A stretch of DNA of 29,301 bases from Jaenimonas drosophilae (taxonomy: Eukaryota > Euglenozoa > Kinetoplastea > Trypanosomatida > Trypanosomatidae). Below the pieces are notes generated by a model. The model had not been told where the DNA came from and ran no database searches. It saw only the letters and a program-made list of their open reading frames with translations. This document shows positions 1 to 8,644 of this stretch, piece after piece; positions within the stretch are counted from its first letter, which is position 1; the number at the start of each line of letters is the position of its first letter. The translations under genes were made by a program, and so were the position numbers. The stretch covers positions 1 through 29,301 of the forward strand of contig JASAON010001447.1 of NCBI GenBank assembly GCA_030849065.1, in the 5' to 3' direction.

Positions 1-308
1 TTGCCGTCGTGCTTGACGTTCTTCACCTTCTTGCGGTCACGCGGGGGCTCCTTGAGGGCGCGGATGAGGCGGGACGCAACGGAGGGGGTCACGACGACGG
101 TGGCCACGCGGTTCTTCACGCGGAGCTCGCAGGTGACCTTGAGGCCCTTCCAGTCCTTGGTGGACTTGGCGATGTCCTCGCCAATCTTCTTGGCGTTGAG
201 ACCGAGGGGGCCAACCTTGGGGGCGAGGGAGGCAGTGGCAGCCACCTCACCACCGACGGCGCGCACCACCACGACGATCTCCTGGTTGGGGTCGAACTTC
301 GGCGGCAT
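1..308 (-). CDS. RPL12: 60S ribosomal protein L12 (uL11), 3' end cut by window edge
   Basis: The first 102 codons are present; the rest lies off the left edge. The protein opens [16 protein letters not shown], followed by [36 protein letters not shown] and [11 protein letters not shown], the diagnostic uL11/L12 blocks in the usual order (GEV, LAPKx[13 protein letters not shown]). The full protein is about 165 residues in other eukaryotes, so roughly 60 are missing. It belongs to the stalk base of the large ribosomal subunit, where it contacts rRNA and helps form the GTPase-associated centre. Codons are strongly G/C-ending, fitting a highly expressed gene. Upstream, a pyrimidine-rich stretch (about 333-385 on the minus strand) ends in AG at 329-330, leaving a 20-base leader. 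Identification is firm. Confidence 0.96.
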   Translation of the reverse strand, partial: MPPKFDPNQEIVVVVRAVGGEVAATASLAPKVGPLGLNAKKIGEDIAKSTKDWKGLKVTCELRVKNRVATVVVTPSVASRLIRALKEPPRDRKKVKNVKHDG

Positions 309-479
309 TTTTGCTCACGACAGATCCACTATGAGAGAATTGATGTAAGCGTGTGTGTGTTGAAAGAAAGAGGTGGTGACAAAGGATGAATAGAAGTACA
401 AGCACAACAACATGAAGTGCAGAGTGTGTATGTGCAGGAAGGTACGTGGGGTGTTTGTGTGTTCCGAGCACCTCCAGGG

Positions 480-1667
480 CTAGGCCCATTGGTGCACGGG
501 CATCGCGACAAGGTCGCCATTGACGAGGTCGAGGAGAATTCGCTGTCCCTCCACGTCGTGCTCGGCCACCTCAGCCACAATCGACCACAGCGCCGGCTCC
601 ACCCATCGCCATACCTCACGGGTGACGGCACGTGCGTTCTCACTCGCCAGACTCTCCTTAGTGCTATCCAACATGAAGTCGGCGGCGGAGTCAGAGATGC
701 GTAAGTGCTCCGTGTGCGCCAGGACACGACCGCGTCGTGCTGTTTGGCCCACAACCATGCAGTAGACCTCAGCGGCTGACAACATCATCACTTCCCTGGC
801 CACATCCACGGCGATGGGGGGAAAGGGGAAGCTATGAACGATGGACGTGGACTTGGCGGTGTAGATGCTGCGGAACTCCGACTCGACGAAGCTGCGCATC
901 TCCCGAAAGCTCTTCCCTCGTGTGCGGCCCTCCTGGCCAAAGTCCGTCGTCAGCACCACAATTAGCCCGCCGAGAGAGATGGAGGGGTCTTCCACGAAGT
1001 GCCCACCCCGACCAAGCAAGGGCATCAACATCTGCGCATGTTCTGGATGGAAGGAGCTGAACTCATTGATGATGATTACGCCATCGGGATGCGTCCGCAC
1101 GTGTCTCAAGATGCGAGAGACAAGACGCGCGCGAACGTCCGACGATGGCAGGCCTTCGTAGCCTAAACCAGAGATCTCAAGGGTGTTCTCACCAACACGA
1201 CAGAAGTTGTGGGTGGGGGTAGGAGACGAACAGCGAAGAGCAAGAGCAACCGAGATCATCTCCGCACTACGGGTCTTGCCAACTCCATTATCACCGGCAA
1301 AGTGAAGGACGAGTGGTTCCTGACGTGGTGAGCGGAGATGCTGCTCAATCAGCCCTTGAATGCCATGCACGACATGGTCCTGCCCCTTGACGTACTGCGG
1401 AAGCAGGGTGTAGAGGCGATCGTGCACATAACGTTGGTACTCCAGCTTACTGAGAGGATTCGACTGCAACAGGCAGCGCACCCACAACAGCCATGATCCA
1501 TGCTTGACCGAGCACAGTGGCAGCGTTGCATCGCAGGCTACTGCTTTCCGTTGATTAGCCAGTTCGTCGGGATAGACCTCGCATGTGTAGATGCAAATGG
1601 CCCACGCACACACGAATATGAAGACAGCGAGCTGAGCCACTCCTACACAATCGAGTTTGTGCGCCAT
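480..1667 (-). CDS. Torsin/Clp-like AAA+ ATPase with N-terminal membrane anchor
   Basis: The protein has 395 residues. A hydrophobic segment at about 9-29 looks like a signal anchor, so the ATPase may lie in a lumen, as torsins do. The segment at 90-112 (YVKGQDHVVHGIQGLI) resembles the helix before the P-loop in torsin and ClpB. Walker A is GDNGVGKT at 125-132. The Walker B strand reads GVIIINEF at 196-203, with Asn where Asp is usual, followed by HPEH as in Clp-type proteins (canonical EKAHPD). Sensor 1 is probably LTTDFG at 239-244. The later REMRSFVESEFR resembles the ClpB/torsin segment before the small domain. No clear sensor 2 Arg or C-terminal torsin Cys motif is seen. Family is torsin/ClpB-like by motif order; exact subfamily and substrate are unknown. 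The Walker B change may reduce hydrolysis. Confidence 0.75.
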   Translation of the reverse strand: MAHKLDCVGVAQLAVFIFVCAWAICIYTCEVYPDELANQRKAVACDATLPLCSVKHGSWLLWVRCLLQSNPLSKLEYQRYVHDRLYTLLPQYVKGQDHVVHGIQGLIEQHLRSPRQEPLVLHFAGDNGVGKTRSAEMISVALALRCSSPTPTHNFCRVGENTLEISGLGYEGLPSSDVRARLVSRILRHVRTHPDGVIIINEFSSFHPEHAQMLMPLLGRGGHFVEDPSISLGGLIVVLTTDFGQEGRTRGKSFREMRSFVESEFRSIYTAKSTSIVHSFPFPPIAVDVAREVMMLSAAEVYCMVVGQTARRGRVLAHTEHLRISDSAADFMLDSTKESLASENARAVTREVWRWVEPALWSIVAEVAEHDVEGQRILLDLVNGDLVAMPVHQWA

Positions 1668-1685
1668 CTGTGCTCCTTGATGGCG

Positions 1686-1720
1686 CTACTACTACCCCAA
1701 AAAAAAAAAGAGCAAGAAAA
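1686..1720 (-). promoter_or_regulatory. Polypyrimidine tract and AG acceptors for AAA+ gene
   Basis: On the minus strand an 11-T run (plus-strand A run 1699-1709), with further pyrimidines out to 1720, is followed by AG at 1692-1693, 1689-1690 and 1686-1687. The start codon at 1667 lies 18-24 bases downstream. This is the layout expected for spliced-leader addition. Confidence 0.65.
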
Positions 1721-1874
1721 TGAGATACGATTATTCATGTCTGCGCACCACACTCCAACACACCTTGACGTGCAGTGAGGCCACAGATACGCTCTGCGCG
1801 ACAAGCACTGTTCACAACAAGACGGAATCATCAGACACAAAATTATCGTTCGAAAAGAAACAGAGGGCATAGAT

Positions 1875-1899
1875 GTGTGCGTGTGTGTGTGTGTGTGTG
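1875..1899. repeat. GT dinucleotide microsatellite
   Basis: An almost perfect GT run with one C interruption lies in the presumed 3' UTR of the small ORF at 2128-2364. Its only likely importance is as a length-variable marker. Confidence 0.85.
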
Positions 1900-2127
1900 G
1901 TGCGGCGTGCTTTCGTCGGGAAGGCGGCTTCACGCACTCCTACCAATCAGAGTGGTTGGCGGTGTGCCAATGGAGCGCATCTCACATGCCACTCGTTGAC
2001 ATCCCGCCGTTAACTCCATCAAAAGTGCCAGCACAGCCGCCTCATCGCCACCTCATACACACATCGCGCAAGAAAAAAAGAAAAAAGAATGCCCGCCGCA
2101 AAAGAAACAGGGGAGAGGGGAGAAGCA

Positions 2128-2364
2128 CTAATCTCGCGGGGACGAAGCCAGCGCAGTGAGATCATGTGGGTTGTCGATGTCGAGTTGGTCTGAAGTTGCC
2201 AAATTTGGAATTGGGAGGACACGAAGTCGTTGAGCTCTTCCGTGAAAGTGACGAGGTGATGTGGTGTTGCGGCGGACATGGTACCCCTCACCAAACCCTC
2301 CGCACACTTCTGGGGATGTGAGAACCGAGCCGCGCACACACCTCGTCGCGTCGGTGGCATCCAT
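2128..2364 (-). CDS. Small hypothetical protein, 78 residues
   Basis: I do not recognise this protein. Support is positional: the first AG after a strong minus-strand poly-T tract (about 2390-2432) is at 2369-2370, followed by another at 2367-2368. The ATG at 2364 is the first start codon after them, leaving a leader of 2-4 bases. The protein is polar, has no membrane segment, and ends in an Asp-rich stretch (SDQLDIDNPHDLTALASSPRD region), with mainly G/C-ending codons there. A second frame opens at 2279 with MSAATPHHLVTFTEEL and also reads plausibly for about 30 codons. The true product could therefore be that frame, or a fusion of the two if one base is wrong in this assembly. Without either gene the space between neighbours would be about 980 bases. 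Confidence 0.45.
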   Translation of the reverse strand: MDATDATRCVRGSVLTSPEVCGGFGEGYHVRRNTTSPRHFHGRAQRLRVLPIPNLATSDQLDIDNPHDLTALASSPRD

Positions 2365-2366
2365 GT

Positions 2367-2432
2367 CTCTCGTTTTTTATGTCCAAAATCCAAAAAAAGA
2401 ATCACAAAATTATCAAGAAAAACAAAAAAAAG
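2367..2432 (-). promoter_or_regulatory. Polypyrimidine tract and AG acceptor for small ORF
   Basis: The minus strand reads two T-rich stretches (A runs on the plus strand near 2392-2398 and 2416-2431) and then the first AG at 2369-2370. It places the ATG at 2364 directly at the mRNA 5' end. Confidence 0.55.
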
Positions 2433-2645
2433 ATGTCTGACACATGAGTTTGGGGGAGGGGAGCCCAAGGACAGAAGAGGAGATCCGCCATGCCACGTCG
2501 TCATGCCGTGCATGTCTGCGTACGGCCATAAATGCCACAGCAAACTCATGCAAACAACCAGAAAAGGCATGGTGGGTGCTGTGCGGATGTACGCCGTCAT
2601 GGAGTGAGACCTCCGCTCCATCAGGTGGCATCGTGGCCCCTCGCT

Positions 2646-3164
2646 CTACGCCACCGTTGCGGGCACCTCAGCGGTGAGGAGACCCGGCTCGCTGCTCCGT
2701 GGCGAAGATCGTGGCTGGAATATTTCCAGCACACATGGCTCAATCGTGTCGGGGCGGAACTTAAACATGGCGGTATTGAGAAAGAAGGACCACTTCGCAG
2801 CCATCCACACGCCAATCATGCTGCAGAAGTAGGACTCGCCATCCCAGTGCTGGTAAAAGTGCAGGCCGCGGTACATGAGCCAGAAGCCAAGAGCCAACAT
2901 GGCCAGACCGAGGCACAGGAAGAAGCCCTGAAAACATGCACGCGTCATGCTGAGGGCGGGAAAGATTCGGTAGAGACGCTCCTCAGAGAAGACATGGAGA
3001 GCCAACCGGATGCAAATCAATGCAACGACGATAGCGAAGCCGACTGCTGCCCAGTAGTTGGAGTAGTCCCGAATAAACACACTCACGCCGCAAATGTACG
3101 CGATGATGAAGATCACGTACATCACCGTGAAGAAGTGATGCAGGAAGCCTGTCTTCAGCGCCAT
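2646..3164 (-). CDS. Multipass membrane protein, four predicted helices, unknown function
   Basis: The protein has 172 residues counted from the ATG at 3164. The frame stays open upstream to 3230, but the first AG after the poly-T tracts is at 3167-3168, which places only the 3164 ATG in the mature mRNA. Hydrophobic segments lie at about 10-31, 37-57, 75-96 and 111-131, joined by short loops with charged residues (RDYSNYW, SEERLYR, YRGLHFYQHWDGE). The tail of about 35 residues is polar and Pro/Ser-rich, likely cytosolic. No enzyme motif or transporter signature is visible and I cannot assign a family. Codon use matches its neighbours. Confidence 0.75.
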   Translation of the reverse strand: MALKTGFLHHFFTVMYVIFIIAYICGVSVFIRDYSNYWAAVGFAIVVALICIRLALHVFSEERLYRIFPALSMTRACFQGFFLCLGLAMLALGFWLMYRGLHFYQHWDGESYFCSMIGVWMAAKWSFFLNTAMFKFRPDTIEPCVLEIFQPRSSPRSSEPGLLTAEVPATVA

Positions 3165-3166
3165 GA

Positions 3167-3216
3167 CTGATGAATGTGGACACAAAAAAAGAGAGTTGGA
3201 TGGCAAAAAAAAAAAG
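3167..3216 (-). promoter_or_regulatory. Polypyrimidine tract and AG acceptor for membrane protein gene
   Basis: Two T runs on the minus strand (plus-strand A runs 3205-3215 and 3184-3190) are followed by the first AG at 3167-3168, only 2 bases before the ATG at 3164. This decides the start and implies an extremely short 5' UTR. Confidence 0.6.
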
Positions 3217-3463
3217 TGAGGTTGCGCCACAAAGTTGACGTACGAAGATCTTAAGGTGTCGCAATGAGCCTAGTCAATGAAGCTTGCAGCAAACAGAAAA
3301 AGTGAGGAACACAAAGGTGGCAACACTTGGAGACATGTGCTTGTATGCAGCAAAGAACAGCATCCACTACCGTCACCTTCACCAATGGCGAACGTTGTTT
3401 ATTTTGATGATCATCCAGCCTGATTGTGTTGGATGAATCCTTCCTAGCAACAAGACACGATAT

Positions 3464-4528
3464 TTAGTCATACTTGCGTACGATATCCTCCTCGGCGACA
3501 CTACGCGCCGCAACGAAGAAGAAGTCGCTGAGGCGGTTAACGTAGACCGATGCCTGCCGGAGGTGGTCCGTGTACTGCGGGCCGTAGGCATCCCGCACAT
3601 CGATCATTCGTCGCTCCGCCCGACGGCAGGTGGTACGGCAGACGTGGAGTTGGGCCGAAGAGGCATTTCCACCCCCTGGGAGAATGAAAATGCGAAGGGG
3701 TACCAGACGGGAATCGGTCACGTCAATCACCTTCTCCAGCTCAAGGGTCTTATCGGGGAACTTATATGTGTCGAGGAGCGACGCCATACTTCCCGGTGTG
3801 GCCTCCACACCCGCAGCTGGCGTCGCCACAACGGTGCCCGCATTGAGGAGCTGCTGCTGAATATCCTCCAGGAGCGCCAGGAGGGCCACCGCCTCCGCTC
3901 CCTTCGCTCCTCCCTCGCGTAGCAGCGCGCGCGCCAAGCCAACGTGGCTACTCAGCTCATCAATCGCACCAAGTGCCTCGAACACAACATCTGTCTTCTT
4001 GCGTCGCTCACCCGTGAAGAGGGAGGAGGACCCCTTGTCCCCACCCTTTGTGTAGACGACGCTGTGCTTCACCGACTCCCCCGCCGCCGCCACGGGCTTG
4101 GGTGGGGCTGGCTCCGTCTTGGGCACCGCCGCCCCGGGAACGTTCTTGTGATTGTAGGGGCAGTGACGGCAGCGAGAGCCGCAGCAGTCCCCACGTCGCA
4201 GGTGCGAAAGACGGGTAAGAACGGTTAGCCCTGTGTCTGGATCGATATAGGTGTCTTTGCCCTCGGCCACAGCCTGGGCGTGAAGGTGGCGCACCTCCGG
4301 TCGCAGCGCCTGCTCCACAGCGTTGCCAACCACAGTTGTCTCGGTACGCACCGAAGAGATGGGAGCGCTGCAGCAGCCTTGGCAGCATGCGGCTGCTGAT
4401 GCGCTGGCCACGCCACGTCGAGCGGTTGCACCGCCAACGGCACACAACCGACGCAGCATCATGGTACTTGCAAAGGTAGCGATAGAAACAATGCAGCAAA
4501 GAGCGGCGGTGGTCCGCAGGTCTCCCAT
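3464..4528 (-). CDS. MMAB: ATP:cob(I)alamin adenosyltransferase (PduO/MMAB type) with DUF5522-like segment
   Basis: The protein has 354 residues. The first 50-60 are Arg/Ala/Ser-rich and look like a mitochondrial presequence; MMLRR at 23-27 is an alternative start. Residues about 87-129 resemble DUF5522: a glycine-rich turn, then RRGDCCGSRCRHCPYNH with four closely spaced Cys. After a Pro/Ala linker, the adenosyltransferase domain runs from about 155 to 354: YTKGGDKGSSSLFTGERR at 159-176 (ATP site), a four-helix core, CRRAERRM at 301-308 and YVNRLSDFFFVAAR at 329-342. It transfers the adenosyl group of ATP to cob(I)alamin, making the cofactor of methylmalonyl-CoA mutase in mitochondria. The added Cys cluster is the unusual part and could bind metal. 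An AG at 4546-4547 after a pyrimidine tract supports the start at 4528. Confidence 0.93.
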   Translation of the reverse strand: MGDLRTTAALCCIVSIATFASTMMLRRLCAVGGATARRGVASASAAACCQGCCSAPISSVRTETTVVGNAVEQALRPEVRHLHAQAVAEGKDTYIDPDTGLTVLTRLSHLRRGDCCGSRCRHCPYNHKNVPGAAVPKTEPAPPKPVAAAGESVKHSVVYTKGGDKGSSSLFTGERRKKTDVVFEALGAIDELSSHVGLARALLREGGAKGAEAVALLALLEDIQQQLLNAGTVVATPAAGVEATPGSMASLLDTYKFPDKTLELEKVIDVTDSRLVPLRIFILPGGGNASSAQLHVCRTTCRRAERRMIDVRDAYGPQYTDHLRQASVYVNRLSDFFFVAARSVAEEDIVRKYD

Positions 4529-5484
4529 AGACTAACCGAAAAGATCTAAAAGAGAAGGAACAACCACGTAGAATAGAAGGAGAACAAAAAAGTGACTAGG
4601 ACCATATTCTAACATGCTTCGTGGCACAGTAGTTCACTTGTGGACGCATGTCAGGCAGTACCATCACCGCCAGATGGGATTGTCCTGACACTAGCCCAAA
4701 GCAAAAAAAAAGCGAGACTATCATTCGAAAGGGGACATCATTCGAAGAAGCGGGAACCCTCCGCGGTGACAGATGGAATGCATCTCTGCTCGCCAATTCC
4801 AGCGACCATGAAGAGCGGCGCAAGCGGCCACAGACCACGGAAGAGATCATGAGTCCAGCGAGGCGGAGTACGCCTGCCAAGGAGCCCACACTCTCAAGGA
4901 TGACGTCGCTTGCTCCTTGTCACTTCCACCCAGACTTACGCAGAGACAGATCTGTACAGACCGCTGTCATCCCTCTACCGGCGACAGGCACACGACTCTG
5001 GGTATAGTGTGTGTGGGAAGTGACTCCACAACGAAGTTTCAGGGAGGGAGAAGGTTGCTGCGGTGCTCTCCATGTCTACGCGTCTCACGTCGAGTTGCGT
5101 GTCCTCGCACGGGGACGAACGTATCAGAGCTTCGCGGAGAAGGTGAAGGAAAACAACGGAGGAAAGCGCGAACGAACCATTTCAATTTCAATGATAGCAC
5201 AAAATGAAAAAAAGAAGAAAATGGTTCAGAAGCTCACAGTGTGGCCCGACAAAAGAAAAGAGAAGACATATCATCGCTCCATCCAATCATCACTGCCCCG
5301 ATGGATCGGGAGGAAGACGACAGTGAGTGAGTGATGTTGATGGACACATAAACAAAGGAACGCAACGTGCGAAGAAGGATGACTCACTGACGAAGAACAA
5401 CCGACGCGGTCCAAATACTTATGCCTTCGTTCTGCCGCTGCTATTTTTTTCTTGTCTTTTTGGTGAGAGGATGGAGTGATTGGC
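4529..5484. other. Long intergenic region, no supported gene
   Basis: This holds the leader of the adenosyltransferase gene (AG at 4546-4547) and the probable long 3' UTR of the desaturase gene. A further minus-strand pyrimidine tract near 5200-5225 suggests an acceptor that could serve a tiny ORF (5073 down to 4975, 32 codons), which I cannot support. The longer open frame at 4596-4889 starts with GTG. Confidence 0.55.
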
Positions 5485-6780
5485 CTAAGCGACCAGATTC
5501 GCGACGCGCAGGTGAGCAAGGACGCTCTCTGCTCCGTTGCCATGGCCGTACACGCCGCCCGTGAAGGCATCGGTGGCATCCTTGCCAATGAAGGCATCCA
5601 AGATGCGCTGGCCACCTGGGTGGTTCGAGTACCACACCATGTCCTTGCTCGTGTGTGTGTAACCCGATCCCGTGGGGATCGAGCGCATCAGGTCGAAGAT
5701 GCCATCACGAATGACAATGAGCTTGCGGCCCTTTGCCACCTCCGCCTCCACATCCGACCAGGTCCACTCCAGAACCGACCGGGTTGCGGCGTTCAGCTCA
5801 GCGAGGCGGCGTCGTGCCTCCTCATTCGAGACCGACTTCTTGAGAGCCATTTTGCTGTGGTTCATGTCAATGACGGTGTTGGGGGTACGAACGAGGTTCT
5901 TGGCCAAACCCAGGAAAGACAAGAGACGGATGCACCACTTGGTAGGGTCGTAGTGGTACCACTGGATGCCGTTGCGGTAGTCCTGTGCGAACTCGTGGTG
6001 AAAGTTGTGGTAGCCCTCGCCAAAGGTGAAAAGAGCACACAGCCAAGAGTCGTGGGAGGAGTGGCGGTCGGAGTAGTTCTGCGTGGCACCACCAAAGCTG
6101 GTATGTGCGAGGGAATTGATGAAGAAGGTTCCCTGGTGGACCAGCACCATCTTGGCGAAGGTGGCATAGAAGTAGCCGCCAAGCCAGTCACCCCATCCCA
6201 AACCGCAAATAAACGTTGGCAGAATCACGCCGGAGAGCATGGCGATCTTGAAGAAGTGGCGATGCTGCGTCTGAATGACGCTGTCGTACTTGAAGTCCGT
6301 CACATCAACCTTGCCGAGAAGAGAGTAGTCCTGCTTCATAATCATCCATCCGCAGTGAGAAAAGATGAAGCCACGCTTTGCGTTGTAGGGATCCTTGTCG
6401 GTGTCCACGTAACGGTGGTGAATGCGATGGTTGCGGCCCCACCACTTAGCGGATCCCTCAAAGGCACCAGCGCCGGCAAAGGCGCAGAGCCAACGCAGGG
6501 TGGGACTGGCAGTGAAAGAGCGATGAGAAAAGAGACGGTGGTAGCCCAGAGTGATGCCCAGCAGACCGTTGAAGAAGTAAAAGAAGATTCCGACCAGAAC
6601 CGTACGACCCTGGACGGGGAGGCCCAACGCCAGGGCGGAGAGGAAGCCAATGAGGGGAATCGATAGAACGGCAACAGCGATGTAGTTGATCTCGTAGTTT
6701 CCATCGTGGTAGGTGGGCTGCTTCGCGGTCTTCACCTCAGCCGACTCCGTGCGGTTGCTCATCTTGGTGGCGGTGGTCAT
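5485..6780 (-). CDS. OLE1: Acyl-CoA delta-9 desaturase fused to cytochrome b5 (OLE1 type)
   Basis: The protein has 431 residues. The membrane di-iron desaturase domain occupies about 30-305: His boxes HRLFSH (81-86), HRIHH (118-122), and EGYHNFHHEF (255-264), plus NSLAH (222-226), which supplies Asn and His ligands in the stearoyl-CoA desaturase family. Hydrophobic segments lie near 35-80 and 178-230. A C-terminal cytochrome b5 domain spans about 338-429, with HPGG (387-390) and a second candidate heme ligand at His413 in GGVYGHGN, as in yeast Ole1. The enzyme introduces a cis double bond at C9 of saturated acyl-CoA in the ER, with the fused b5 supplying electrons. The b5 part has a longer loop before HPGG (about 365-386). 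No AG lies between the upstream T tract (about 6811-6834) and this ATG; the first is inside codon 6, so the Met at 6762 (codon 7) may be the real start. Confidence 0.95.
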   Translation of the reverse strand: MTTATKMSNRTESAEVKTAKQPTYHDGNYEINYIAVAVLSIPLIGFLSALALGLPVQGRTVLVGIFFYFFNGLLGITLGYHRLFSHRSFTASPTLRWLCAFAGAGAFEGSAKWWGRNHRIHHRYVDTDKDPYNAKRGFIFSHCGWMIMKQDYSLLGKVDVTDFKYDSVIQTQHRHFFKIAMLSGVILPTFICGLGWGDWLGGYFYATFAKMVLVHQGTFFINSLAHTSFGGATQNYSDRHSSHDSWLCALFTFGEGYHNFHHEFAQDYRNGIQWYHYDPTKWCIRLLSFLGLAKNLVRTPNTVIDMNHSKMALKKSVSNEEARRRLAELNAATRSVLEWTWSDVEAEVAKGRKLIVIRDGIFDLMRSIPTGSGYTHTSKDMVWYSNHPGGQRILDAFIGKDATDAFTGGVYGHGNGAESVLAHLRVANLVA

Positions 6781-7075
6781 GATAACGCACGACCGTCAAT
6801 CAGTGATAAGATAAGAAAAAAAAAAGAAAAGAAACTTGCTTCTGTTTTTTTTGATCTCAAGAGCTTAAGGGAAGACAATGTTGCCACCCTTCACGACTTC
6901 ATTCGTGCACGAGAGTGAAAGGAGAATGAAAGCAATGCATCACACACAGAGACACAATCTCACCGCGACCCACACTGGGCTCATTGTGCCCATCCAGTTC
7001 CCAGCAAGAAGATTAGTCGTGTTAGCCTTACATATTAGAATGTAGCCCCGAAAAAAAATCAGAACCACAACACCT

Positions 7076-8644
7076 TCAATGCACCCAAATGCGTACACGC
7101 TTGTCCTTCGAGCCAGTCGCCACCTTCTGGCCATCGGGACTCCAGTCGGTGGAGAAGATCTCGTCTGAGTGGCCCGACATATCCTCCACCAGCTCCCGCT
7201 TCGCGATCGACCACAACTTCAAGGTGGTGTCTTTGCTTCCAGAGACCAGCATACGTGAATCCACACTCCAGCTCACGTGGTACACCGCCGCCACGTGTCC
7301 ACGAAAGGTGGTGATGAACTTGCCGTCAATCGCACTCCACAGCTTGACGCTCTTGTCGGCAGAACAGGAAGCGATCATCGTGCCGTCCGGACTAAATTGA
7401 ATGTGAAACACAATCCCCTGATGGCCCGTCATGCGAGCGAGGGAGGTGCCTGACTTTTGCGGACTCCAAAGAAACATGGTGTTGTCATCTGACCCACTCA
7501 CCAAGCGCTCAGTACCTTCCATGCGCGCAACCACGGCGTCATACCGCTTCTTGGCGTGCTCGAACATCTCCTCACGCCCGTTGAACTTGATTTCCATGTG
7601 GTCGAAGCCGCCGGTGCGAATGACGAGGTCGGTGCTCAAGGCGAGGAAGTTGACCCAGTGAGCGTGGCCCTGAAGCTTGCAGCGGGGGCTTCCATTGCGA
7701 TCATCCCAGACAATGATGGTTCTGTCTTGGGAAGAAGAGTAGATGAGGCCCTCTCCACCCCACTTGACGCAGGTCACACAGGATTGATGTCCAGAAAGAG
7801 AGAACTGCATGGTGGCAGTCGTCGTGCTCCACACCTTGAGCGTGGCATCCTTGCTCGCCGAGACAAACCGATTGCAGCTCATGTTTCGATGGAGTGGCTC
7901 CCACGAAACATGTGAAACATAATTGCTATGGGCCTTTTGCTTCCTTCCCTTGAACTTGCCGTACTCTCCATCGTGCGTCCAGACGATGATGACTCCATCT
8001 TTGCTACCACTGACAAGGAATTCACCCGTGGGAGACCACGACAGCACCTGCACCCAGCTGCTGTGTTGGGTGAGCTCCTCCACCGGGGTGAGTGTGTGGA
8101 CATCCCAAATGCGAATCTCCTTATCTCCTCCTCCAGTTGCCAGGACTTGGCTATCTGGAGAGAAGGCCACGACCAACACTGCCTCGCTGTGGCCGTCCAA
8201 TGTACCCGCACAACGCGTCACAGGGCGAACACGAAAGACTGCCTGAGGTTTGTAAGTGATTTCAACAATGGTTTCCTCGGGTACCTCAAACTCGAGGGCC
8301 TCAACATTCTCCGGTCGAAAGCGGCGGCCTTCCTTGATCATGCGCTCTGTGAAGGCTTTCTTCTGCCGAGCGAAGAGACTCTGGCGGACGCTGTCCTGCA
8401 CTTGATCCCCATCAATGAAGAAGGCATATGGGATTGTCTTGAGCTCCTCATCTTCCAGAATAGAAGTAAGCAGTTCATCGAGTTGCTTCGGAGAAGCCGT
8501 CACTGGTAGAAGGATCTGAGTGCCTGTCGGCTGGCCCCTCTCGTCCACCAAGCGCACCATCACCTTCGGGGCATCTTCCTCCGTGTCACTAGGAATCTCA
8601 TCGCTGTGGACGACTTCACGCCGCTGCTTCTTCCGCACAGGCAT
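7076..8644 (-). CDS. NLE1: Notchless homologue (NLE1/Rsa4), WD40 ribosome-assembly factor
   Basis: The protein has 522 residues. The N-terminus (about 25-105) matches the NLE ubiquitin-like domain that binds the MIDAS domain of midasin (VMVRLVDERGQPTG, then PVTASPKQLDELL and YAFFIDGDQV). A beta propeller follows from about 140 to the end, with repeated GH...V....FSPDG...ATGG.D..IR.WD blocks such as TGGGDKEIRIWD, SGSKDGVIIVW, SGSKDTTLKLW and TGSKDKRVRIWVH. It acts in the nucleolus and nucleoplasm on pre-60S particles, where midasin pulls it off. Length and architecture match the family (about 485-515). The leader has AG at 8656-8657 and 8651-8652, close before the ATG. Identification is firm. 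Confidence 0.95.
   Translation of the reverse strand: MPVRKKQRREVVHSDEIPSDTEEDAPKVMVRLVDERGQPTGTQILLPVTASPKQLDELLTSILEDEELKTIPYAFFIDGDQVQDSVRQSLFARQKKAFTERMIKEGRRFRPENVEALEFEVPEETIVEITYKPQAVFRVRPVTRCAGTLDGHSEAVLVVAFSPDSQVLATGGGDKEIRIWDVHTLTPVEELTQHSSWVQVLSWSPTGEFLVSGSKDGVIIVWTHDGEYGKFKGRKQKAHSNYVSHVSWEPLHRNMSCNRFVSASKDATLKVWSTTTATMQFSLSGHQSCVTCVKWGGEGLIYSSSQDRTIIVWDDRNGSPRCKLQGHAHWVNFLALSTDLVIRTGGFDHMEIKFNGREEMFEHAKKRYDAVVARMEGTERLVSGSDDNTMFLWSPQKSGTSLARMTGHQGIVFHIQFSPDGTMIASCSADKSVKLWSAIDGKFITTFRGHVAAVYHVSWSVDSRMLVSGSKDTTLKLWSIAKRELVEDMSGHSDEIFSTDWSPDGQKVATGSKDKRVRIWVH

Larger units (their letters stand above)
1668..2127. other. Intergenic region with GT microsatellite
   Basis: This is the probable 3' UTR of the small ORF to the right plus the leader of the AAA+ gene. 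No convincing gene is seen. It holds the trans-splicing signal of the AAA+ gene near 1686-1720 and a GT dinucleotide run at 1875-1899. Short ORFs on both strands lack coding character. Confidence 0.6.

Noticed and set aside
1699..1709. A runs on the plus strand as possible polyadenylation or transposon tails
   Set aside because: They recur just before minus-strand starts throughout the left block and are explained as polypyrimidine tracts for trans-splicing.
2019..2621. 200-codon minus-strand frame across the small ORF
   Set aside because: Its start lies upstream of the poly-T acceptor region, it reads through that tract, and the composition is incoherent. Only the part from 2279 looks protein-like, and that is discussed with the small ORF.
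4596..4889. 97-codon minus-strand frame
   Set aside because: It starts with GTG, lacks a pyrimidine tract and AG just upstream, and lies in what looks like UTR sequence.
5476..6666. 396-codon open frame on the plus strand opposite the desaturase gene
   Set aside because: It is the mirror of a strongly biased coding sequence with all desaturase motifs on the minus strand. GC-rich codon use opens the antisense frame, and the translation has no domain.
7928..8509. 193-codon plus-strand frame opposite NLE1
   Set aside because: It is a shadow of the WD40 gene on the other strand, with no independent support.
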